Source: Euperipatoides rowelli (Eukaryota; Onychophora; Udeonychophora; Euonychophora; Peripatopsidae). Taken from it: 10,333 nucleotides of DNA. The stretch is taken from assembly GCA_003024985.2 (NCBI GenBank), contig PXIH01S0027358.1, one strand, 5' to 3'. Below, piece by piece: positions 1 through 7,092 of this stretch. The position numbers were made by a program, and so were the translations under genes. The notes beneath the pieces are model-generated. The model was not told the origin of the DNA and ran no database searches. It saw only the letters and a program-made list of their open reading frames with translations. Position 1 is the stretch's first letter; each line of letters starts with the position of its first letter.

Positions 1-1364
1 GATTTATTTTTGTAATAATTTCAATTAACACTGTAATTTTAATCATAAACCAATGTTACACAAGTATCTAACATTATTCTATAAGCATTTGAATTTTTTT
101 TAAATATTTAAATAAAATTTAAAAATTCAAAACGGGCTTAATTTGAAATCGTTTAACATTTAAAAATACTGTAGAGTTCGTCCCTCATTATTTTTTGCTT
201 TAAAAACAAAGAAAAGAATATATTGAGAATCACATGCAAATAAATTCAAACAGAAAATTAAAGGAGGAATAAAAAAAACACAGACCTACTGTATGTTTTT
301 ATTTCTAATAGACCTTCAACAATCTATCCAGCATTGGGTCCAATAAGATATTTGCTTTTAAAATTCTAACTTTTGTAATAATTTCAAGATGCTAAATTAA
401 ACTTTCATTGTCCAAATAGATCATAAAGTTTGATTTTCTGATTATGAATCAGAAATGATGGTGTATTGAAATAAATAGTGTTAATACAACTTTTCAAAAA
501 ATATCATCATAAGAAAATAAAGTTCAAAATAAGATTTAACCAACCAAACAAAAGATCCAGATCCAGATTCTTAAATCATAAAAAAAATTATAATACGATT
601 GTCCTGCCTTCTCTTCTTTCTTATCACAATTTACTGGCATCATATTCTATTTTATTTATATCTAGAATCTTCTCATTACCTTGAGAATTAAGTAAAAAAA
701 GATGGCTACTTCAATTTTTTAAAAAAATTAAATGTTCACCTTATTTGCATACACAATTATAACACACACTCTGATGATAATGAAAAGACATCACAAAATA
801 ATAAAATGAGGAAGGAAAAAAATAGGTGCAGTGATGAGCATTGAGCAATATCTTAAATGCAATTTTTAATTTTACCGTTTCTCTAAATAGTCTGGAATCA
901 GAGAAAGGGTCTGGAATCGTATAACTGGACTGACCAACTAAGAAGTACTCCTGGGATGGTGGTGGCAACTGGATATTTCTTAACACAGTTTCGAAATACT
1001 GTATACATTTATTACCTTTGGAATATCTTTTTTTGCTTTTTCTATTTCCCCCCTACCCAATAAGTTTCTACTGATGACATGCAGTTAATTTGATATATAA
1101 AATCAGTCTCAAGTGATTATAGTTAAATCAGAAGTTTATGAGAACAGGCATGATAATTTTTGTGAGTTAATAGAAGTGTACATCATATGGGAGAATAAAA
1201 AATACTGGAGCCTATAAAAAGAAATATACAGTAGAACTGTATAAATATAATGAATAATAATAAACCACTTGTAAGGGACTATATTCTTATGGATTTGAAG
1301 ATAGAAATTGAGTCATTACACAGAGAAGTTTATAAGTCTATGTAGATATTTATATAATCAGATA
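1..1364. other. AT-rich non-coding stretch, nothing recognised
   Basis: I see no conserved coding segment, RNA gene or repeat with clear ends here. Short open frames at 478-684 (plus) and 741-986 (minus) have no recognisable motif. The 877-970 part of the second has somewhat higher GC and could be framed by weak splice-like dinucleotides, but its frame does not fit the ARID1 exon further along (see rejected items). Copies of TACTGTA/TACAGTA lie at 167, 287, 997 and 1227. If the ARID1 gene model is right, this is intron or DNA beyond the gene. Confidence 0.6.
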
Positions 1365-2032
1365 AATTCAACAATAGGTTAAATAATTACCTTAGTTGGC
1401 AGAATTCCTTCAATAAGACAGACAAAATTAATTTTGAGAAAAATGAATTTTACACTATCAGGCAATGAGGGGGCAATGATTAAAAGACAATATCTGGTGT
1501 TGGATGAAAGCAGTGTGAAGATTGGACATGTACAGATGTTACTTGGATCCAAGTTCATATCTAGAAATACTACAATAGTTATTTACAAAACCTGAATTTA
1601 ATCAGTGAGATTACCGGTATATGAAAAGAAAACTTAGATATGGAATAAAAAGGATGAAAATGCTGATGACATTTAGAAAATAAAATATTGCATAAGGTAC
1701 AGTAAATGTGTCCTGTGTTGATTGGATACATATGAATGGAGATAGAACGATAATTAAACGAGTTAGTCACTGTATATGGAAAACTGGATACTGTTACAAT
1801 AGTTAAAGACAGAAAACCTAAGATGGGCTGGGCATGTCATGAGAGTGAGGAGAGATACAAATATTAAATGGATTTTTGAAGAAGGGTCAGTTAATCTGTG
1901 GCGAGTTGGAAGACCAAGGAAAAAATGGAAGAGAATATAAAATGTGATCTGGCATGGGTTACGTAAAATGTGGAAAATGCAAACAAGGTAGATGATAGAA
2001 TAGAATCTAGAGCCATTGAGACAAGTAAGTAA
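1365..2032 (+). pseudogene. Decayed non-LTR retrotransposon (LINE), C-terminal part of the reverse-transcriptase protein
   Basis: The plus strand carries broken pieces of the region after the reverse-transcriptase palm of a LINE ORF2-type protein. In order: LLGSKFISRNTTIVIYKT (1539-1592), matching the family's SKLLSRxTKxxxYKTLI stretch; NELVTVYGKLDTVTIVKD (1757-1810), matching the NEEL-LY-DIV-IK segment; RWAGHVMRVRRD from 1821, matching the RWAGHV block; and GRPRKKWKRI (1908-1937), matching the GRPRKRW block. DRIESRAIETSK (1994-2029) then leads to a TAA at 2030-2032. The last four come from several reading frames; a shift near 1820 separates the NEEL and RWAGHV pieces and a stop at 1938 follows GRPRKKW, so the copy is dead. 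The left limit is soft: a weak VNNYL-like match at about 1374-1393 resembles the VNNFxYLG segment, while the part from 1539 is secure. No catalytic YxDD motif, poly-A tail or target-site duplication is visible. The order and motifs are those of invertebrate non-LTR elements; I do not assign a clade. Confidence 0.8.
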
Positions 2033-2818
2033 TGTTTTTGAATTGACAGGTACTCTGTAAAATGTATTACATTTTTTTTTTCCTTTTGAAAATGTATTAG
2101 GCCCTATTTTTTTTGTTTTTTAATGTTTAAAGTTGGTTAAAAATCATGAAATTGTTAACTTAAAACAGCTGTGCTTTTTGTTTACATTTAAACATAGGTA
2201 TTCATTATTTCAAAGATATTTTGTTTTATCCATAAATTCTGTTGTGTGGCAAGACGTCAAATTTTTTTTTTAAAAGTGCTATGACACACATGTTGAACAA
2301 CAGATGCAATGATGCATATGTTTAGTGTATCAAAAAAGTAGAATCCACTCTGGTACAGTATAATATGTTGATATTTTAGGAACATTCTTATAAATAATCA
2401 ACATTTACATTTTTCATAAATACTGTACATGAGCAAACTGCAACCTTTGATGAATGCTGGTAGATTTACGAGATGCTCAAAACTAGATTATAAAAAAGAC
2501 TACCTCAAATATTTCTGATTTATTTGTTTTAAACATTTCAATAGAGTCCAGGTTCTAAAGAAAATATTACAAAAATATTTATTCTCTTCCAAGCATTTAC
2601 TACTGTATACAAAATAATGCACTATAGAGGAGCAACAACAGCTACTCTGGATATGGAAATGTTCTCAATAATTTAGTTAATATTACCATGTAGTTTTCAT
2701 TTAAAGGTTATTGTGATTAAAAAAAAAAGCATTTACTTATATAATTCATAAGGTAAATACACACTATATATACTGTACAGTATATTTTAAATATAACAAA
2801 TACTGTATATGGTATATA
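2033..2818. other. AT-rich non-coding stretch with TACTGTA-type palindromes
   Basis: I see no gene here. The stretch is rich in TACTGTA/TACAGTA (2354, 2421, 2601, 2771, 2776 and 2801). At 2768-2785 two of them overlap in a perfect 18-bp palindrome centred on GTAC. TTAAAGGTTATTGTGATT at 2701-2718 resembles a word inside the TTAA-bounded element further right (7356-7373). Confidence 0.6.
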
Positions 2819-2960
2819 CAGTGGTTCTTAAACTTTACATAGTCAAGAACCCGTTGAAAATGAGAAATATTTTTTTGCGGAACCGCTTAAACCTCAGGGT
2901 GTGTGTCCCGGTCCTCCAACAGTAATTTTTTTAAAAATTACTTTAAAATGCCGATCAAAA
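2819..2960 (+). mobile_element. Possible hAT-like transposon terminus, partial
   Basis: The sequence begins CAGTGGTTCTTAAACTTT, which resembles the CAGTGGTTCTCAAACTTT type of terminal inverted repeat found on many animal hAT transposons and their short non-autonomous copies. The GCGGAACCGCTTAAACC stretch near 2877 also fits the interior of such elements. I could not find a matching inverted end (AAGAACCACTG) downstream or an 8-bp target duplication. This is therefore either a truncated copy or a chance resemblance, and the right limit given is arbitrary. Confidence 0.45.
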
Positions 2961-3062
2961 GCACATGCGCTCTTTAACCTTCATTTTTCTAATTTAGGGG
3001 TGGGGGTGAGTTCTTATTTGGCGTACCATTTTTAAACTTTAAAAACAGTGTCAAACGTGAAG

Positions 3063-3098
3063 CATGTTCAAGTAAAGGTGAGCCTTTACTTGAACATG
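3063..3098. repeat. Perfect 16-bp inverted repeat with a 4-nt loop
   Basis: The arms 3063-3078 (CATGTTCAAGTAAAGG) and 3083-3098 are exact reverse complements, separated by TGAG. After one G/T mismatch the pairing continues for three more base pairs outward (3059-3061 with 3100-3102), giving a stem of about 20 bp. The loop is very short for a microRNA precursor, and there is no T-run after it to suggest a terminator. It may be a foldback relic or the centre of a decayed palindromic element. Confidence 0.85.
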
Positions 3099-3102
3099 TT
3101 TC

Positions 3103-3950
3103 TGATTCCTTAGGCATGATAAAAAATGGAATTGGTTTTTAATTGGGAAATATCAAGTAAAAGCCTTTTTTTTTAATGAAATGTTGAAATTAAAATAAAT
3201 TAAACACCTTCCCTTAATTAATGACGATAGGCTATATCCTTATCATTTTGAATAGCATTTAAAGTATATGAAAAGATTGCTAGTTCAACACAACCACATG
3301 CTACTAATAATAATATCTGACCATAATACTATACTAGCTTTATACAGTATCTTATTAAATTATGTAACTTACATATACTGTATATATTTTTTTACAAGTG
3401 AGATATTTGATTTGTTGATCGCCGCATAGCATGCCATTGTTTTTATAATGTTACTGGTAAAAAAGATCACAATATGAATTTAATATACAGTATATATCAG
3501 CCATGGATAAATTTGTAAATAACAGGAACCGGAAATTTAAAAAAAAAAGATTATTCCCCTCATCCATAGAGCTTATCAAAAGTTATCAATATGGTACCTT
3601 TAACAAAACGAAATCTATCAAACATAATTTCAATTCTATCTATATTAGATAGTAGCTTTATTTTGCAAAATCAATACTATTTAACCTTCAAGCGAGCGTG
3701 CCAAATATTAACGAGTAGGATTGTCGTAATTTTGTGGTTTCAGAGAATCATATGTATTAAAATGCAATAACTACAAGAACTTTTAAATATGACTAATAAT
3801 TAAATTATTTATTACATCTATTCTATATTTTGTTAAAGTTGTTACTTTTTTTTGTTCAGTTTAGATTTTTAATACTAATTTAAAATTATATCATAAATTC
3901 CTACAATTAAAACAAATCTACAAATGCTAATATGTGAAGGGAAATTTGAA
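3103..3950. other. AT-rich non-coding stretch, nothing recognised
   Basis: There is no coding motif or RNA gene. It has three TACTGTA/TACAGTA heptamers (3343, 3376, 3486) and several A or T runs. The slightly GC-richer words near 3420 and 3690 are isolated and show no repeat structure. Confidence 0.6.
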
Positions 3951-4255
3951 AAATTTGTAATTTTTAAATCCATTTTATGGATTTTAACTTTGTAATTTTC
4001 TTTAGTAGCAAATATAGTTTGCTTGGAAAAAAAATGCCGTAAATATGTATTGAAGAAAACAAGTCGTGTAAATAACAAAATTATATAATGCTAATATCAT
4101 TATATAATTTTGTGATATAGACTAGGCTATGTTTGCTTTCTACAATATTTGCGGCACATTTTTTTTTTTATTTCAAGCAACTTTATTTGCTACTAAAGAA
4201 AATTTACAAAGATAAAAGCTATAAATGGAATGAAAAATAACTAATTTTACAAATT
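3951..4255. repeat. Long imperfect inverted repeat (hairpin of about 300 nt, MITE-like)
   Basis: The two halves are reverse complements around a 7-nt loop at 4091-4097. The innermost arms, 4075-4090 and 4098-4113, match over 16 of 16 bases. Further out, the segment around 3986-4040 (including TTTCTTTAGTAGCAAATA) pairs with about 4140-4211 (including TATTTGCTACTAAAGAAA). The outermost recognisable pair is AATTTGTAA (3952-3960) with TTACAAATT (4247-4255). By eye, most positions between match, with small insertions and deletions. This is the shape of a foldback or palindromic MITE. Transcription in either direction would give a long hairpin RNA. No clean terminal repeat or target duplication was found, so the outer limits are approximate. 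An open frame at 3875-4078 (minus) is incidental. Confidence 0.8.
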
Positions 4256-4273
4256 ATGAATAATTCAGACTAG

Positions 4274-4317
4274 ATATACAGGTAGACTATAAGTAGTATA
4301 ATAGTCTACCTGTATAT
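4274..4317. repeat. Perfect 17-bp inverted repeat with a 10-nt loop
   Basis: The arms 4274-4290 (ATATACAGGTAGACTAT) and 4301-4317 are exact reverse complements, separated by 10 nt. After a short unpaired interval a second pair, TTCAGA (4264-4269) with TCTGAA (4330-4335), encloses it. It sits just 18 bp beyond the long hairpin at 3951-4255, so the two could be parts of one compound palindromic element or one could have inserted beside the other. Confidence 0.85.
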
Positions 4318-4402
4318 TATTATTAATAATCTGAAATATTAATTTTTCTAAATTCTAAGCAAAGTATTTCTGTTTATGAGTGTCATTTGCAGTAAATAAA
4401 TT

Positions 4403-4403
4403 N
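4403..4403. other. Ambiguous base (N)
   Basis: One undetermined base lies in an AT-rich context (AAATTNTATTG). It is an unresolved base call in the assembly and has no effect on any feature here. Confidence 0.99.
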
Positions 4404-4560
4404 TATTGATTGCATTTCATAGAAGATCATGTTCTTTTCTTTTCCATTATACAATAATACGGGGGGAAAAATCGTAAAAGGTTAAAGCTACAATAGCCAC
4501 GTTCCGACATTTTGTAAACCAAAAAAAAAAAATAGTGCAGGTGTAATAATGAAACACCAA

Positions 4561-4726
4561 CACGGCTCAACCACAGATGAGCCAGGATCGTGTTCGCATG
4601 GATATTGATTAAGGCTCAACCGCGGCTCAGCCAGTATCAAGAAGGGTGGCTCAGCCGTGTATGAGTCGCGGATGAAATGTCCATACAAATGGTACTATCC
4701 GCGGCTCAACGGTCCATGCGAATGGG
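4561..4726. repeat. GC-rich patch of GGCTCARCC words and nested inverted repeats
   Basis: Within about 165 bp of otherwise AT-rich DNA, GGCTCAACC or GGCTCAGCC occurs at 4564-4572, 4613-4621, 4624-4632 and 4648-4656. A fifth, GGCTCAACG, lies at 4703-4711. An inverted TGAGCC is at 4578-4583, pairing with GGCTCA at 4564. Larger inverted pairs are TTCGCATGGA (4593-4602) with TCCATGCGAA (4713-4722), and GAGTCGCGGAT (4663-4673) with ATCCGCGGCTC (4697-4707), which match at 10 of 11 bases. The composition and internal symmetry suggest part of a transposon-derived repeat rather than host sequence. I do not recognise the family. The minus-strand open frame 4488-4688 crosses it but has no protein motif. 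Confidence 0.6.
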
Positions 4727-5085
4727 GCCATAGATTACAATGGTCAAGGATGACTCTCTTCGGCTGAGGTTTATTTATTTTCAATACTTATTTTAGAGAC
4801 AGGTATAGACTCAATGCCTGTATTAAATATTTTTAAAACTGCAACAGGAATTGCGACAAAACTTAGTTTCTCATCCAATTTTTTTTTTAATAATTGTTTT
4901 TATTTCTATAGGGCGGTTAGACTCTAATTCAAACGTTTCCGATCTGATTACTGCCTGACTTAATCAGCCTTTTTTTTTTAAAAAAAGAAATAGCTTCTTG
5001 ACAAAAAGAATGAATTAGGATGGGGATCTAATAAACATATTTCAGCTTTTACTTATTTCCTAACATTATTGTTTGTGCTTTTAAT
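4727..5085. other. AT-rich non-coding stretch, nothing recognised
   Basis: There is no gene-like signal. The stretch contains homopolymer tracts, including a T run followed directly by an A run at about 4972-4987. The slightly GC-richer piece near 4911-4970 shows no motif or repeat I can name. Confidence 0.55.
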
Positions 5086-5086
5086 G

Positions 5087-5143
5087 TAGGCCTACTGTTT
5101 GTACTTATAGTTTTGCCGGCTTAAGAGTTATACAGTAGGCCTA
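5087..5143. repeat. 12-bp perfect inverted repeat TAGGCCTACTGT with a 33-nt spacer
   Basis: TAGGCCTACTGT (5087-5098) and ACAGTAGGCCTA (5132-5143) are exact reverse complements. Each arm contains the palindrome TAGGCCTA and runs inward into ACTGT/ACAGT, the word that recurs across the window. Related TAGCCTAC words lie near 5404 and 6106. It may be the two ends of a very short foldback element or a locally favoured sequence word. Confidence 0.7.
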
Positions 5144-5144
5144 T

Positions 5145-5846
5145 ATACAGAAATATGAAGTGCTTCCTCTTTTCTTTTTCTACCGCCAAGATTTCTTTTG
5201 CAAGAAAGTTGAAAATTAAATGTAAAATCAAAAATAAATGATAAAAAATAAAATGTTTAAATCGATTGTTTTGGTAGTAATCTTCCCAGCAGATGAGCTT
5301 TCTCCCCAGTCATTAACATAAGTTAAATAATGAAAGTGGCCCAAAATAAAAGTTTTCATAAAAAAAAAGACTATTAACTAGACAATTTTGCAAATATTGA
5401 TATAGCCTACTGTTTCTAAATAAAAATTATATCAAACTAAAAAAATATATGAGCATGGCATTTCTGCTTAGACCACATTATGTGCTTGTTGGGAAAATAA
5501 TCTTGTAATTTTTATTTTTCTGTTTGAAGTTTAATTTTTTGTCAAATATTTTAGTACTAAATTACTTAATTACATTTTTATTTACATAGGATCTTCCCTA
5601 CTCTCAATTATGAAGGCGTTTTTCAAACTTTTTCAGATTTTAAATGAATAAATGATTTAGGCCGGTCTACTGCAGGCATGTACGATTACGATATAAGAAA
5701 GAAAATAAGACATACAAAGTTCTGCTGTAATTTTTATTATTTTAAGTGCACAAGATAAATTCATTTTTAATATAACTATGATTTGATTGCCTTTGTGTAA
5801 ATAAAGGGTGAATTAGTAAAAATATTTAGGTGTAATTTAGGACGGC
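5145..5846. other. AT-rich non-coding stretch, nothing recognised
   Basis: I find no coding motif, RNA gene or clear repeat. The AT content is high, with many short A and T tracts. Confidence 0.6.
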
Positions 5847-5940
5847 TAACCACATGATAAATTACTAACCGGTTTTTGCCTATTCGGAGTGATAACTGAT
5901 TAACCGGATTATCGACTCAACCCAGTAAATGTGCATGCTT
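5847..5940 (-). mobile_element. Possible decayed hAT-like end, AACCGG-rich
   Basis: CpG-containing words stand out from the AT-rich surroundings: TAACCGG at 5866-5872 and again at 5901-5907, CGGCTAACC near 5853, and TATTCGG near 5881. The short symmetry GATAA...TTATC flanks the second TAACCGG. Read on the minus strand, the right edge starts AAGCATGCACATTTACTGGG and runs into CCGGTTAATC. That layout resembles the GTGCA...CCGGTTAA ends of some animal hAT-type elements. No target duplication or partner end was found, and this call is tentative. Confidence 0.3.
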
Positions 5941-6392
5941 AAAACGTCTACGATATAACAATGTTAATTTAACATGCTTTATATATAGACAAATTTATTT
6001 TATTTATAAAAGTTACCAATTAATTAAAGTCTTTGCATCCAAACTACCAATCGCCAAAAATGCTCAGGCATCACAATTACGAACTAAGAAATATTTTTTT
6101 TTTTTAGCCTACCTATTTTTCAAATTTATGATATCTTAATTATTCTATTTTCAGTAATAATTTATCTTATAAGCTTTGATATTTGATGTACATTTATTAA
6201 TTTAACAGTCAATATGAAATTAGTTTAGAATCCATTAAAAAAATTACATGCATTAACATTTTTAACAAATTGTGCATTTAATTTATTTATTGACCAATCA
6301 CACTGAAATCATTAATTTTTAAAAGTTGCAAACATCATACCCCCCCTTCTTTCATTTAGGAATTGGGGAATGGGCTAATTATAAATTTCAAT

Positions 6393-6397
<5 letters not shown>
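5941..6397. other. AT-rich non-coding stretch, nothing recognised
   Basis: No gene-like or repeat structure is visible apart from short A, T and C tracts such as the C7 run near 6341-6347. Confidence 0.6.

Positions 6398-6424
<27 letters not shown>
6398..6424. repeat. T27 homopolymer tract
   Basis: This is an uninterrupted run of 27 T. It could be the poly-A tail of a minus-strand retroelement. However, the sequence to its right shows no LINE or SINE motif, so it is recorded only as a homopolymer, where length may be misjudged by sequencing. Confidence 0.9.
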
Positions 6425-6428
<4 letters not shown>

Positions 6429-6867
6429 TCAAGTTACTATATCTACAGTATAAATAATTAAACCGCTTTCAATTTCTTTATTCACTGTGTTTGTAATCAT
6501 CAATGTTTGATTTCTTTTAAAATAATTTTGCCTAAAATCTGAAGATGTAACCTTTATTACGATTATGAATTCATTTGTATATACCGTAATTATGTAGTTA
6601 CAGTATAATAACCTGTAAACAATGGAAGTAATAATACATTTAGGTATTCACTGCACCCAGGTAATAAGAAAAAAGGACAAGAATGTTAAAAGCAGTTTTC
6701 AATTGAGGCGTTAGCATTTTTTCAGATAAAAAAACAACAACATTGTGATAGGTTTCAATTTTTGAAAATGGCAGCGACAAGTTTTTTTTTCTCAAAAAGT
6801 AATTGGCATAATTTAAATAAATATGATGCAATAAAACTTTTAATTATTTGCCTATATTATTATTATG

Positions 6868-6873
6868 ACTTGC
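6868..6873 (-). promoter_or_regulatory. Probable GC-type 5' splice donor (GCAAGT)
   Basis: On the minus strand the exon ends CAAG and the intron begins GCAAGT, giving AG|GCAAGT. This is the close-to-perfect pairing to U1 snRNA that known GC-AG introns show. The nearest GT (6869-6868) would give GCAA|GTCATA, a poor donor that matches the consensus badly at +3 to +5. The GC reading is therefore preferred. Confidence 0.7.
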
Positions 6874-6969
6874 CTTGAGATGCCATTGGAGACTGGCTCA
6901 TGCGAGGTTGTCCTACATTTTCAGATTGACTTGAAGGTGGTCGGGGAGGCATCGGAATGTTCTGGTTGC
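6874..6969 (-). CDS. ARID1A: Internal exon of an ARID1 (BAF250/Osa) homologue, SWI/SNF chromatin remodeller subunit
   Basis: ARID1 proteins are the large ARID-domain DNA-binding subunits of the nuclear BAF (SWI/SNF) chromatin-remodelling complex. This 96-nt minus-strand exon encodes 31 complete residues that begin NQNIPMPPRPPSSQSEN and end with RMSQSPMASQ. The first part matches the GNQMPPRPPSGQSDS stretch of vertebrate ARID1A/ARID1B, in the low-complexity region before the ARID domain. The exon starts two bases into a codon: GC at 6969-6968 would complete GGC (Gly) if the previous exon ends in G, as the family's G-N-Q predicts. The acceptor is strong: TTCTAG at 6975-6970 is preceded by a T-rich tract. 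The donor is best read as AAG|GCAAGT, a GC donor at 6873-6872. Both exon ends are in phase 1, so skipping the exon would keep the frame. No adjacent exon was found in the window. An in-frame TAA follows the exon directly (6863-6861), so reading through the donor would end the protein. Confidence 0.85.
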
Positions 6970-6985
6970 CTAGAAGTTAAAAAAA
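6970..6985 (-). promoter_or_regulatory. 3' splice acceptor with polypyrimidine tract
   Basis: Read on the minus strand, T8 (6985-6978) is followed by AACTTCTAG ending at 6970. This gives a polypyrimidine-rich run closed by TAG immediately before the exon. TTAAC-like and TTAAT-like branch-point candidates lie within about 25 nt upstream. Confidence 0.75.
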
Positions 6986-7092
6986 ATTAACAAATTTAAA
7001 AAAATAATCCATGAGGAAACAAAAACACTAGATTAATTAATTTATTGTTTAAAAGTATAGTGCAGTCTGTTCTTTTAAATTGTGTTGGATTA

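Noticed and set aside
741-986. Minus-strand open frame with a GC-richer core (877-970), possible second ARID1 exon
   Set aside because: The splice-like edges (CAG before 970, ACG|GTAAAA near 877) need phase 0. The ARID1 exon at 6874-6969 leaves phase 1 (or phase 2 with the alternative donor), and both frames hit stops here. The acceptor lacks a polypyrimidine tract and the peptide has no family motif.
3063-3098. Rho-independent terminator or microRNA precursor
   Set aside because: No U-run follows the stem and this is not bacterial DNA. The 4-nt loop and 16-20-bp stem are too small for a normal microRNA precursor.
3875-4078. Minus-strand open frame of 67 codons
   Set aside because: It overlaps one arm of the long hairpin. 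The composition is that of AT-rich non-coding DNA.
4488-4688. Minus-strand open frame of 66 codons over the GC-rich patch
   Set aside because: It is a translation of the GGCTCARCC repeat and an A-run, with no recognisable protein motif.
4561-4726. tRNA gene or tRNA-derived SINE in the GC-rich patch
   Set aside because: No cloverleaf, anticodon arm or GGTTCGANTCC-type B box could be found.
6398-6424. Poly-A tail of a minus-strand SINE or LINE
   Set aside because: The sequence next to the T27 run has no tRNA-like A/B boxes and no reverse-transcriptase motif, so only a homopolymer can be supported.
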